DNA of 64,000 bases from Paraconiothyrium sp. Pb-2020 (taxonomy: Eukaryota; Ascomycota; Dothideomycetes; Pleosporales; Didymosphaeriaceae): positions 777,768 to 841,767 of the forward strand of contig JAJUBI010000007.1 in NCBI GenBank assembly GCA_022419385.1, given 5' to 3'. Made by a program: the position numbers and the translations under genes. Every line of letters starts with the position of its first letter. The first letter of the stretch is position 1. Below the pieces are notes generated by a model. That model was not told the origin of the DNA. It saw nothing but the letters and a program-made list of their open reading frames with translations, and made no database searches. Shown here in pieces: positions 24,474 through 35,729 of this stretch.

Positions 24474-24779
24474 CTAGAACGAGCCCTTTCTACCAGACCC
24501 TCACGGCCTGGCTATGCCCTCATCGCAGGGCGCGCGAGGTTATGTAAGCGAGCTTCCAGCCAATCACATCCCTTCTGATTACTCCCCTTTCCTCTGCCTA
24601 CAAATGCAAGGCGCTTGATTCGCTCTCTCTGGGCACCATTTCGCACATGTGGTTCGAGAACCCGTGCGGCAAATCGATGGGGTGACCTAGGATATGATTC
24701 TTCTATCTGGAATGCCTGCGCCGACCGTCATAAAACTGCTTTCCTTCTCTAGACCTAACACGTGCCCGGACTTGCCTTC
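24474..24779. other. Intergenic region beyond the metallothionein-like promoter
   Basis: 306 bases upstream of the TATA box of the metallothionein-like gene, up to the 3' end of the GDS1-like gene. CT-rich, with no recognised site. Confidence 0.4.
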
Positions 24780-26909
24780 TTAGACCATGAGCTTGCTTAC
24801 TTCTGCCTGCAACGCCTCCACGTTGCTTCTTAGAGACGTATCCATGCCATCGCTCTACCACGCATCAAGTCAGCAACGCAACGCCATAAGAGATAGGAGC
24901 ATGGGTTCGTTTGCACTTACTCCGTTGGTCGCCAAACCATGCAACAGTACTACAATATTTTGATAATCCCTACCTGCGCTTTCGTTGCTCTTCTGCGCAT
25001 CGCCATTCTGCTCCCCTGCAATTTCTCTGATGGCCTCGAGCAACCCGATGTCCATCTTCATCTCCTCGACAACGCACGATGCACCTTCTGGAGTCTGCGC
25101 CATAAGTCCTAAGCCCAGGAGCCCTTCAGATCTCGCATCAGCGTAGAAGCGCTGGCGGACGAGCCCGGCAACTGGTCGAGCCACGCCCGGTGCGCCAAAA
25201 AAACAACGTGCGAGCTCGTTCAGGTCTCCCTCTGAAGTCGGGCGGCGTATATACCTTAGTATGGCAACCAGAGTCCGACCGAGCTCGATCATCGGATTCT
25301 TCATGGATGCGCTGGGGAGCGGTGCCGATGGTGTCGACGCCTGTCTCACAACGTAGTGTAGATACTTTGGGTTCCCGGGAGATGGAAAATCCGGTAGCGG
25401 AGCGAGCACCATATTCGGCGGCAGACTACGGCATACTACTCTGTCGATGTTGGGCAGGCAGTTTGTGACTAGTTTGCACAGGGTAGCTGCTCCTTCTCCA
25501 CGCACGGCAGGATCTTGGGCGTTGCTGAAAAGATGACAGCAAGTTTCGACGAGCCCGGCGGCTCCCAGTATCGGTCGATTGGACTCTGGGAAGGCGAGAT
25601 GTCGCATGAAGCCTGCAGCAGCGTACAGAAGCGCTTGCTCTGTGCGCATCGCGAGCATTTCGATTAGCGCTTCGTGCAGACCAAATTTCTGGACCATGTC
25701 GATACAGACACTATCCGAAGTCGCAATGTTACCCAGCATGACGCAAGCGCATACGGTAGACGGCCTTGCTTGTTGCATTATGAGCTTCTCCTTCAGTGTA
25801 TGTACGATTCGAGAGTCCAGTGTGAAACTTTTGACGAAAGAATCGGTCGCGGACAGGGCAGAAACACAGTTGACAAGGCGCACCATAAGTATGATGCTTG
25901 TCTCCTCTGAAACGGTCTCGTTCGGGTTGTTTTGGTTACCTAATTCTTCCATGACAACCTCTATTTCCTCCTTAGTCAATTCATTGGACTCAAGGTCAAG
26001 CAAGAGCTCTAGAAGCCTCTGCACAACGTCGGGACGGGCGACCTTTCGCTGGAACTCTGAGTCTTGTAAGTAATGTACAATGAGTGCCACGTAGTCCTGG
26101 CAGTGATCCTCATCGTATGTTGCCGCAGTCTGCAAGATGTTGTCGAAAACGACCACGGATGTTTCGTCTCCCAGCTGTGCCGGTGTAAGCTTCTCTGTAG
26201 TCCTGTTTGTGATGGTTGTTGCGAAGTCAATGGCTTCTTCTGGAATGTCCCTTGCCGCTAAGTGTTGTGTGATGGTTCGATCAAGTCTGACTTCTGCTGC
26301 TCGAGTGTTCGCAGGTTCTGGGCGTGTTAGGAGGCTAATCCGTGTCCTAAACATCATACATACCGAAATCCTGGCCAAGATTATACAGCACCCCTAATGC
26401 AGTCCTTCTTAGCTCACTATGCACCAGACAGCCCATTATCTTGGTAAACTCGTTGAGGACCACTTCGCGATTAGTGTCTTGGAGGTGTCAGAAAAATTAC
26501 AAAGCGTAGAAGACAAACCTACCATTGTAAGCAATTGCATTACCGATGACTCGTAGGTATTGATTGTTGAGTGCAGGGAACGCTGTTGAGGATTCAAGAT
26601 TCTGTAGGACATTGGCGAGAATCTCATATCTTTGAAACCGTTCTTGCCATATTCCTATTACTGTCAGTCTATGACTGTGTCTGGTTCATCGCTGCTATTT
26701 GCCATACGCTGTTCATCCCACTGCTTTCCCGCTGCAGTACCTAAAAGCTGGACCGCTTTCACATCACACTCGGAGCTCTCCGCAGACTTCAGACGCTTCA
26801 GCCACGAAGCTATGTCTGATAGCTTTTGCGGATTCGCCTGTGGACCTTGTTCCAGGTATTCCTCGAGGTCCGCCAGGAATTGCTTAGAACCATCGTTCGT
26901 GGGTAACAT
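24780..26909 (-). CDS. Armadillo-repeat GTPase dissociation stimulator (GDS1/RAP1GDS1-like)
   Basis: Five exons on the minus strand, 26909-26708, 26660-26523, 26477-26364, 26317-24921 and 24854-24780, give 641 residues. The last exon was chosen because a strong GTAAGT donor follows LLHGLATNG, and splicing continues to a sensible 24-residue helical end (SLRSNVEALQAEVSKLMV). The protein is alpha-helical with armadillo-like repeats, for instance RPSTVCACVMLGNIATSDSV, ALLYAAAGFMRHLAFPESNR and VRGEGAATLCKLVTNCLP. These closely resemble the repeats of SmgGDS (RAP1GDS1). Known role of the family: binds and promotes nucleotide exchange or chaperoning of Rho/Rap small GTPases. The GTPase partner here is not known. 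The gene is divergent from DPM3. Confidence 0.8.
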
Positions 26910-27403
26910 GCTGCTTCAGAAAGTTGGTCTACGCTGACCAGACTCGCGGAAAATTTCGTTTTTTTCAATAACGTCGATATCTATGGTAGCATTGTGAAAG
27001 TAGTTTTCACACAGATTAGGAAAGTGATCTGGTGGCACCAAGTTGAGACCTCGTTTGCCTGAACCTTGTTGGCCTAGAACGGGCGCTCATGCATTAATGC
27101 CTTACATTGCTTGTTCCCGGTGCCCAAGTTCCGTGCGCTGAGGGGAAGTCTCCAAATCTACAAGGATGCAAAAAAGTTGGAAAGACATTAATGCTGGTCG
27201 CACTTTGGTATGCATGCTAATTCGGGCAGCCAGTTCGCTTAGGGCACGTGCTAAAACAGGGGTCTCCCGATGTTCGTCTTGGCACATTTCTTGAGATGTG
27301 GCAGCGACGATTTACCAACAACAGGAGCTGAGTACTATTTGCATCTCACGACAGTCACTCAGAACCGAAACGTCGGCATTAACCCAGTCCCTCTCCCGCA
27401 AGC
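26910..27403. promoter_or_regulatory. Divergent promoter region GDS1-like / DPM3
   Basis: 494 bases containing both start regions. No TATA box is evident. Confidence 0.45.
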
Positions 27404-27788
27404 ATGACGCGCGCTCAGCAGACAATCTCTATTGCCCTCCTCTTCACCTCAGTATGAGACCCCTCAGACAAACATGTTGCTGAGCATGCTTCTGATTTAC
27501 GTAGCTCTACTTGGCGGTATTCATGGAGATAGTGTCTTTCCCCGAGAAAATCCAGAAGGATATTGTCCCTGTGGTAAGATTCACTCAACCTCAACAGTCA
27601 TACCAGCTGATCCATTGCAGCTCCCATTCTGGGCTCTCGTATCATTCGGCGCATATCTTCTCTTCAAACTCGGCTGGGGAGTTTTCACCTTCAACGACGT
27701 TCCGGAGGCACACAAGGAATTGATGTCGCAAATATCGCAGGCACGCACTGAGCTCAGCGCGAAGGGAGTGGACGTTGGCTCCGACTAA
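27404..27788 (+). CDS. dpm3: Dolichol-phosphate mannosyltransferase subunit 3 (DPM3)
   Basis: Three exons, 27404-27451, 27505-27573 and 27621-27788, all in phase 0, give 94 residues. The first exon (MTRAQQTISIALLFTS) and second exon (LYLAVFMEIVSF...) form the two transmembrane helices only when spliced. The third exon carries the family signature LPFWALVSFGAYLLFKLGWG followed by FNDVPEAHKEL. An unspliced reading starting near 27432 would give a longer but wrong N-terminus. Known role: a small ER membrane protein that anchors and stabilises the catalytic subunit DPM1. DPM1 makes dolichol-phosphate mannose for N-glycans, O-mannosylation and GPI anchors. Length is normal for the family. Confidence 0.95.
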
Positions 27789-27903
27789 GCTCAAGCTCGT
27801 TGTGCACGGTGGGATAAGAGGGAAGCATCACAATTGGCGTACAAGGAGGGAGCTACAGGCAATGTTTTTGGGAGGGTGATGTTATAGGCATTGAATATTT
27901 TCG

Positions 27904-28722
27904 CTATGCTCTTGCGACCCGCTCTGCCTTGTGCTTCTCCTTCAGCTTCTTCTCCGTTCGCATGAACTCTCGTATGCCCACTGGTATATCGTCGAACAAG
28001 GCATCCTGGCTTGCAGGCGCCGACCAATTCGTTTCGCTACCTCCGCCGTCGTCATCCATACTCGTACGGACATGTGGGGGCGTGTCCTTGCTCGCTATGC
28101 TGCTTCCCGTCCCTCGACCGCTTCGACTCTGAGCTTGCATTTTAGCACGAGCTTCCGCACTCTTCGCCGCCCATTCCTCCATCTCGTCTCTGTAGAGATC
28201 CCATACGCAATTCACGCAACCGGACATACAGCAGTTATCTGGTTCTGTGGGCTTCGGTGGGACAAGAACGCCCGCAACCTCATGTGAGGCAGCTTCGATT
28301 TCCTTTTTCCTTTCAGCTGGGCCCGCTAGTTTTGATCCAAACACTATTCTCGCTTTTGTGAGTGTTTCTTCTTCGGTAGTTTTGAGGAGCGAATCAGGCG
28401 GTGGCGGCGAAGGCGCGGTGCGTGTTGCGGCTGGGGTTTGAGATACGGGTTTCTTTAGAAGCTCTGTAGTATAAATTAGTTCTCGCAACTGTGTCTCTGG
28501 GAAAGCATGACATGTACCTGCGTAGAAACCTTCAATAGGTCGTGCTTGTTCTCCAGCTGGCGCAATGTAACCTTTGAAGCGTCGCTGTATCCGGTCACTA
28601 TTCTGAAGGCCTGCGCTTTTCATAGCTGGTCTCAGAGAGCTTCTGGGTAACGCTCGCAAACAAGATGCGCAAAGGTTGCGGTACGAGGGTACAGGTCTAG
28701 CATATCGCCCGAGGTGCTCCAT
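27904..28722 (-). CDS. Oxidoreductase-like domain protein (OXLD1 type)
   Basis: Two exons on the minus strand, 28722-28518 and 28463-27904, give 254 residues. I start at the ATG at 28722 because the frame further upstream has no ATG. The N-terminus is basic and rich in Arg, Ser and Ala without acidic residues at first, compatible with a mitochondrial presequence. The key segment is PTEPDNCCMSGCVNCVWDLY followed by RDEMEEW, the oxidoreductase-like (Oxidored-like) domain with its CC-x3-C-x2-C cluster. The C-terminal part is low complexity and ends in a Lys/Glu-rich helix. The human relative OXLD1 is mitochondrial and of unknown activity. The intron 28464-28517 is 54 nt with no stop in frame, so retention would add 18 residues; the splice sites (GTACAT/TACAG) look usable. 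Confidence 0.83.
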   Translation of the reverse strand: MEHLGRYARPVPSYRNLCASCLRALPRSSLRPAMKSAGLQNSDRIQRRFKGYIAPAGEQARPIEGFYAGTCHAFPETQLRELIYTTELLKKPVSQTPAATRTAPSPPPPDSLLKTTEEETLTKARIVFGSKLAGPAERKKEIEAASHEVAGVLVPPKPTEPDNCCMSGCVNCVWDLYRDEMEEWAAKSAEARAKMQAQSRSGRGTGSSIASKDTPPHVRTSMDDDGGGSETNWSAPASQDALFDDIPVGIREFMRTEKKLKEKHKAERVARA

Positions 28723-29142
28723 GCTCGCCTTTGAAATTTCGTGCAATTTGTTCAGCAACAGCGCCGCCTATGTGTTCTCATATATGCGATCGTATGTTTT
28801 TATTGAAGCAACGTGCTCCCAGAAGACTGCTGAGGCGCACAAAAACTTCGCGACAAGCTGGATGACGAATGCAGGGAACTGGGCCATGAAGTCACCTCGG
28901 GCCCGCTTTCTGCTGCCTCTCTCGGCTAAGGTTAGCTCCCCGCAACCGCCGACAGCCTTACCCGCAACAAACACCACGCGACGCGCGCCGAGACAATTCT
29001 AGAGACGCGCAGCAACCACCTAAGCACGCGTAAATACAGACTCTCAATGTATCGATAAATCAGTTGCTATACGGCGACGCGTACGAAGTCCACCATTACG
29101 AATCTTCGACCGCATGCGTTTTGTAGTGACCAGCGAACGACC
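28723..29142. promoter_or_regulatory. Divergent promoter region, OXLD-type / unknown coiled-coil protein
   Basis: 420 bases between divergent genes, holding both promoters. No clear motif stands out. Confidence 0.45.
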
Positions 29143-31063
29143 ATGGACGAGCCTGCGAGAAAGAGAAGGAAAACAACTACACCAGAGGGAGGGGCACTGC
29201 TCAGTCCGCTGAAGCAACCACCTCGGAGACCTTCGATATCTTCTCGTTCCTTTTTCGCCGAAGACAGGCAATCAAGTCCTTTAAGAGCTCCCCCTCGTCG
29301 TTTTTCTATGTCGCCCACCAAGGGCGCGTCCGGCAGATCCTTAAGTCCTCTCAAAGAGCCGCCGCGCAGGACCCCGCGAAGACCATCATTTGTATCCCCC
29401 ACGAAAGCTAGCCTTGCGCGCGGATACCCTGAAATTCTCCAACGGCCTTCAGATGTACCAGCGCAGAGTGGCCGGGCAGATATACTTGAGCGTGGCAAGC
29501 AAGCTCGCGCATTCATTATGGGCGAGCAAATTAACGGATTGCAGAGTGCCCCAGTGGCAGCCGAGGAAGAAGGAGATGGAACCATTGCTGGAGCTCAGTC
29601 GCCCCACGCACCGCCCGCTAGCTCTATTACTACTCTACGCGCACAGAAAACGCGACCACGAAGGAGGGAGCGCCTAGCGAATAGTACACTGCAGGATGAG
29701 GAGGAGGAGGAGGCGGAAGAGGCGGCCGCGGTGGACTTACCAGCGACGCCATCCCAAAGAGCAGCAGAGAAACAATACATACCACGACCCGGCTTATTCT
29801 CTTCACCGAGTAAGCGACCCCCGCGCCTATACGAGCCCATGGAGAGAACGCGTTCGTCGAGAAAAACACTTGGCATACAACATAATGAATCAGATGTGTC
29901 TGTAAATGGGCCTATACAAAACGCCGACCATGAGCATCAGCAGCCACAAGAAGAGACCAGCTTACCACCTGATCCCGAAATTGAGGAAAAGAAGTCCCAA
30001 AAATTGCGTTTGGAGAAGGAGGTGAGGCTCTTAGAAAAGCAGGTTTCGAAATGTACAGAGGAGATAGCAAAATCACAAGTACGCCCCGCTAAGCCCATGG
30101 AATCACCTGGAGAAAGAGAAGCCCTAGTTACGATCATCAATGAGCTCACTAAGAGTGGAGAGGAAAACCAAGAAGAAAGACGCCCACCTTTATCTTCGAT
30201 ATTGTGTTCATTATTGCCTTTTGTAACACAACGGCCCGCTCCACTTAAGGCGCAACCTGAGAGTCCAGTTGCATCCCACCTGCCCCTGGAGCTTGACGAT
30301 CCGCTTCCTTACCTACAGATGTTCACGTCGTTCGAGTTCAGCACGAAATTGAACCTCCCGCGTGGGCAAAACCCCTCTTCCTCGAACCAGGTCCATCAAA
30401 AGCATGTAATCGACATCACTGGTCCGCAAAGCCTCCTGACAGCGTCCGTCTCGGCCACTATCAACACGATAAGTAATGTTATAGTCGATGTGAAGCTTCT
30501 GCAACTACCGCACTGGGCAGACCACGAGCTAGGCTCCTTCATACGCGCCCGAGCGAAGGAGCAAGACTTGGGCAATGTTTGCTGGGCGATTGCATCATAC
30601 TGGGACATTGCGAAAAAGCGCGCCGAATACTGGCATCAATGCGAAGTCGCGTTTGGACGTTTGATACCCGGACGAACCAGTGAGGATACCGAAAATTATG
30701 ATAAACGAACTGTCGGTAAACCGCGTCACCCTCTCTCGCGGAGAGACCTCAATCGGCATCTTGGACGCGAAACACTGGTTCTGGAGGATAGATACGTTTT
30801 GTTGAAGATCAACTGGAAGATCGGGTTTGATTGGACGGGCGAGGCGGAATCTGAGGTTGATGTTGCGCCTGCCGTGCCACGAGTTTGTGAGTGTACCTAC
30901 ACGTGAGCCATCGATGGAAGACTTGCTAATATAGACAGGGAGCGAAGCGGACAGCAATGACAGCTTCAAAAAGATACCCGCGACTTTTACGTCTCTTCTG
31001 CAGAGCAAAGGCGCTTTTGCTGCGACGAAAACGATGGTTGCTCTGCTATTCTCCGAAAGATGA
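29143..31063 (+). CDS. Conserved-looking nuclear protein with SPLK/PPRR repeats and coiled coil, function unknown
   Basis: Two exons, 29143-30886 and 30939-31063, give 622 residues. The N-terminus has a basic KRRK cluster and then three copies of a motif of the form SPL(K/R)xPPRRxS within 75 residues, with nearby SPTK sites. These look like CDK-type phosphorylation sites. Residues about 190-205 are Glu-rich. A coiled coil runs from about residue 283 (KKSQKLRLEKEVRLLEKQVS). The last 250 residues form a folded domain with strands such as HVIDITGPQSLLTASVSATI and VLLKINWKIGFDWTG. I do not recognise the family with certainty. A disordered N-terminus followed by a coiled coil and an RWD-like C-terminus would fit an inner-kinetochore subunit such as CENP-O/Mcm21 or CENP-P; that is only a guess. 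Confidence 0.75.
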
Positions 31064-31634
31064 CGTCGTCGTCCCAGCGATGGCGTCGTTGCTGTGGCGT
31101 ATAATATCCCGGGAAGCGATTGCCCGATGGACATCTTGCTTGACGATGGACGTTTGAGATAATAATGAATGCGTCTGCAACATCTAGTGTCAGCTCTCTA
31201 CGTGCCGTGAAACGTGTCCGCGGATGCCCTTGGTGAAGAGTGAGTCCAAAACGCATTCAAGGTGTAGATAGATAGCTGAATCAGTATGTAGCCCGTGGGG
31301 CGGTCCGATTGAAGAGGAAATAGCAGCAACAACTTCTTCTTTCCCTTTCATTTACCGCGTCAAGATTAGCACTTGCCACTGCCCTGACTCTTCCCGCAAG
31401 ACGACCGCATGAACGCCACTCAATGCCAACAAACAATGAAGTTTTCCTTTCGAGTGAGCATCCAGATGTCCGTATACTTCGAGGCCTGGTAATGGCGCTA
31501 AAGATACAGCTGCAGGCACCCTCATAACATGTAATACTCCAAAACAGCACTCCTAAGTCTTCCAGACGACGTGCCAATTAAAGCTCGACATCGTCCAACA
31601 CCTCTAATGCTGACTTAGGAGATGCGAGATCTTC
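31064..31634. other. Convergent intergenic region
   Basis: 571 bases with the 3' flanks of two converging genes of unknown function. No gene seen. Confidence 0.45.
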
Positions 31635-33949
31635 CTAGATCTGAGCATGCATTCCGGGACACGAAACAACAGCCTCGATCCGATCGTTCTCGATGCCATC
31701 GAACCTAGGCACGCGCCTAATCCCCCGTGCCTCTATGGGCGTCAACTCTCCATCGACAACCAGCTCAATGGTATTGCCGCCGCGATACTGATTGTAATTG
31801 TTCAAGATCGTCCTGAGCAACTCACGCGCTAGCATCCTGCCATGCCATAGTGCCTCGACTGGGTCTTCAAGCTCGTCCCAATCATACTTTCCAGGATTAC
31901 CAATCTCAAAGGACTCCCAGTCAATCCCACCCCGGACTTTCCGTGAAGAAGCGCCGGGGTTTTTCTCGTCAGGGTTTTTCTTGAATTGTCCGCCCTTGAA
32001 GGCAAATGACTCCGTCCACTGTCCATTCTTCTCGATGGTCGCTTTGATGTAACGATCCCAGCACACGCTGAAGCCGAGGTCGGTGTATGTTCCCACTATC
32101 ACCTTGTTTTTTTCCTTTCGAATGACGGTCCTGAAGACACCAGGGTGGCTGCGGTGCGGGGTGTGCCACCATTCCACGACGCTCTTTGACTCATCAAGCC
32201 AGGCATCGAGAGCGGATGGGTCCGACTCGAACAGGAGTGTCGCTACGACGTCACACAGGCGTGGCATTGCGAAGTGCAAGAGGAACTTGTCTTCGTCGTC
32301 GGGGTCTGGGCCCAGATGGTCCGGCCCCATGAGCGTCTTCCAGTCGATGACATGCATCTGGCCACAGTCGGCGTTGCTTGAGAGCGCAGGGTAGACCTCG
32401 CTGAAGACAATGCGCATGACTTCGTCATGTAAGTCCTTCTCTTGCGGTTCGGACGCTGAAGGCGCTTTGAGAACATTAATTTGTTCGGCATAACGCTCCC
32501 AGAGCTGCTGCATCTGCATCCTGTACGCCTCTTTCGACGCCTCTTCCAAATCTCGTCGATCCTCTTCTTTGCGATAGGCTTGCACAACGTCAGCATAGTT
32601 ATGGTAGGCGAGAGAGCGCGAGGGTCCAGCGTATCCAGCACCGTAGTCAGATTCTGACGAGGGGTAGTGGGAGCATGCTGTCCCAAAATTTGCGCTCTGA
32701 AGTTCTTCGCCGCTCTCTTCGGATGTCTCGTCAACCGGGCTCTGTTTGTAATCGCCGATACCTTCACCGTTGTCCGGGCCTGGAATCCCTGCGCCACAAT
32801 CGGAGATTGAGGGGGTAGGACGGGATGATGATTTACCAGCTTCTGAGCTCACGCTATCTTGTTTGGCTCCCAGGGACGTCTCGTCGATCGGACGCTTTGT
32901 GGTGTCGGGATCGCAGTCTTCTTCGCTGTCGGCAAAGTCAGCAGCGTCGGCCTGTGCATTGTATTGGACATACAACTCAATCTCTTCCTCATCCTTCTCG
33001 ACCACATCGGGTTTTCGGTAAGCACGGGCGGCTCTCCACGCCAAGGGGACCTCCCAATCATCATCATCCTCATCTAGATCGGCCCAATTGAGGTTTGCAT
33101 CGGGTTTATGCGGGGGCGTAGGGGCGACACGGGCGCAGGATTTGTGGACGGCAGCAGCCTGCTCTTCAACAAGGAGTGTCTGCTTCTTGACAACATTCAG
33201 TTGCTCATTCTGCTTGTCTTCGTCCGCATTGGTATGCTCTTCCTCCCTCGGGAAGTCATAGTGCTCATCTTCTTCAGATGTTGTAGACTTAGGAAAGGTG
33301 GACTGCGCGACACTGTCTTGGGGGTTGAGATCGAACGTTGGTGACTCCCTACTATTAAGGTCAGTGGACCGTACCTTCTGGTTTGATACTTTACTTACAC
33401 GTCCATGCCGCCCTCGGGCTCTTCGTCTTCCTCGCTGATGTCCTCAGGATACGCGCTATTTTCGCTATATGGCTTGTGGATCTCCAGGCTCACGGAGACC
33501 TTGCCATTGTCACTTGAAGACTCTTTGCGTCGCTGAAATTTCAACGCTACAGAACGCTCCTCAAGAAAGTCCACCAGGAAGTCAGTATCGTCACCCCCGA
33601 ATAATTCTGCTGTGCTACAGGACGAAGAACTTGCGATCAGGTCAGTTGTATCGGCAGCGCCTCTGGCCTGGATGTCTGTTACAGCGGCACGGTGTAGGTG
33701 TCGTGAGACACTTGCCTGTGTTATGCTCGAAGGTTGAGCCACTAGGTAGTTTCGTTCATCGCTGGAATCCGTAACGACGCTCAAGACATCATCATCGTTT
33801 TCGATGCTGGTGGAAACCATCTTCGGGATAGCGTCCCCACTGCTGGTCGTGACGTCGCTGTCAAGCTTGTCGGGCTTCGTCATTATAGATGACGGTGATG
33901 GATCTGAAGCCTCAGGCTTCTTGCCGAAAGCCCAACTAATGAGCCCCAT
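31635..33949 (-). CDS. Large acidic protein of unknown function
   Basis: Two exons on the minus strand, 33949-33399 and 33351-31635, give 755 residues. The start at 33949 is the first ATG; the frame continues upstream without one. The splice GTAAGT...AATAG joins MDV to RESPTFDL and keeps the frame. Residues 1-500 are mostly disordered, rich in Ser, Asp and Glu, with WADLDEDDDDWEVPLAWRAA in the middle. Residues about 515-755 look folded: DVVATLLFESDPSALDAWLD, VVEWWHTPHRSHPGVFRTVI, TYTDLGFSVCWDRYIKATI and a final ELVVDGELTPIEARG. I recognise no family. It may be lineage-specific. A TATA-like element lies at 34148-34155, about 200 nt upstream. Confidence 0.75.
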
Positions 33950-34147
33950 CTTCCACAAATGGAGATCAAGGCTAAGCTGTAGCTGTCTTACAAGCTGGAA
34001 GATATGGAGACTTTAGTATTGACAGCTAAAGCGAAGGATGTATAAGAATGCCGATTGATGAGTCGAGCAAGGCAAGAGGGCAGAGGTTGAAGGTGCTGTG
34101 GAAGGCAAGTACGCATGAATTATATATCAAAGCACGCGTTCGATCGC

Positions 34148-34155
34148 TTATATAA
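34148..34155 (-). promoter_or_regulatory. Possible TATA element of the 755-residue protein gene
   Basis: TTATATAA, 199-206 nt upstream of the ATG at 33949. The distance fits a fungal promoter only with a long 5' leader. Confidence 0.3.
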
Positions 34156-35379
34156 CATCACGGTGAAGGAAAGGGTAGCGTAATTGATCATGTGACTCGC
34201 GCTAGAGCCTCGAGCCACTTTCTTTCGAATGTTTCAACCTCAACGTCACTCACGTGCGGCTCTCATAAGAATCGACGACGACCAAGTCTTGAAGGTTATC
34301 ATCTTATGTCGCCTTCAGCGGTGCCCTTAGAGGTATTAGTAGGAACTCCAGCTAGGGGAACGCCTGACGGGGCGTCAGATGTTGAAGGAGTTGTCGAGTC
34401 TCTATGATTGCATACATCAAACATTTTATATACGAGTACGAGTTTTCTATGCATTGAGACCCTTCATACGTCCCAAAAGAGATCTCAGCGCCCAGTAAGC
34501 AAATGTGCTTGACTTGTCTCCGCAGGATACAATGCTTCTCCACCACGAGATCGTGCCTACAGTCACTCTAAGCGACGTAGAAATGATTCATTCTACACGA
34601 TAACTTCAACAATCCTCCGAACATGCGATTGCCACGCAAGCCTACAAGCCTGTACGTTCCACTGCTACACTTAAGCGTGCCAAAGTTAACTTAAGATCTT
34701 CTACTGCAAGAAACGCCGCATCAAGGTAAAAGACGTGCCGAATATGTAATAAACGTTGGGAGACTAAGTGTGTCAACAGTACGTCCAGATCCGCCCTTCG
34801 TTGTGGCCGTCGCGTCAAAGCGATATTTGACTATCCTTATGACACTAAACAGGACGGGACCTACCATTTAGAAGCGAGCTGCATTCGCGAGCGGCAGACT
34901 TGGGTACCTACGATGCGTAAGAGACCAGAGTTGTGTTCGATACTAGCTGCTATATTGTCAGAACTGTAAACACTGAGCGCATGTATTACTAAATCGAAAA
35001 CTTCGTTTTGGAGCCGCTAAATAAATTCCTTCGCAACTAGCATAGAATATAGAATACGGCTTATGAATAGTTACTTGGTAGAATTAAGCTCACTCAAGCT
35101 CTATCTTGTAACTAACACTATTACTTGTTTCGGGCGTGGTCTTCAGAAGAGGCAACAAAATAAGAGAGGTTATCCCCTTAGGTAAAGCATGTATACTATA
35201 AGGTGATATGTTCGATTTAGTAAGATATTCAAACACTAGCAGACGATCACGTTAATCAAAAATCTACTCGTGTTAATGCTTCTGGGCAGTATTGAGCGAT
35301 ACATACTGCAGTACTCGAGCAGTTCAGTATAGTAATCTACTAGGACGTCAGTTATATCGATTCCAGATTCTGGAGCGAC

Positions 35380-35729
35380 TCATCTCATCACGAAAGCTCG
35401 GCGAGCTTTAAAAGCACGTGGGTCACGCAATACCGCGACCCGCTCACCATTGTTAGTTTCATGGAGATAGCACCAGGCCACCTTTTCACCCAATGCGCCT
35501 CGACACATTGGTGTATAGTGATGCTGCGAACCGCGCATCTTCGAGCTAGCTTGCTGTGCCTCACAGAGAAGGCAAACAAAGTACATTACAGAGGACCTTG
35601 CAGTGCAGCCATGTGTGTCGTGCAACAATTATCAAAGAAGTGCTTGAACCCGGAAAAAAATTCGAAGCGTGGTCTAGCAGCCTTCCACAGGAACGGCAAT
35701 GTACAGTAACCAGACTGCAGCGAGCCATA
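35380..35729 (-). pseudogene. Possible frameshifted Cys/His-rich orphan gene
   Basis: On the minus strand an ATG at 35729 opens a frame with HCRSCGRLLDHASNFFPG and then RHTWLHCKVLCNVLC before stopping near 35561. In the next frame, overlapping from about 35628, the reading continues with VMYFVCLLCEAQQASS, HYTPMCRGALGEKVAWCYLH and VLRDPRAFKARRAFVM to a stop at 35380. The Cys and His pairs spread over the two frames (C-x2-C, HC, C-x2-C, C, C) look like one small zinc-binding protein interrupted by a one-base shift around 35580-35610. I know no family for it. Alternatives are an unseen intron or chance. It sits next to the RIP-like block, so decay is plausible. Confidence 0.3.

Noticed and set aside
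24640..24680. tRNA-like GGTTCGAGAACC segment
   Set aside because: No matching acceptor or anticodon stems could be folded around it.
27432..27620. Unspliced N-terminus for DPM3
   Set aside because: Reading through the introns gives a non-family sequence; the three-exon model restores both transmembrane helices.
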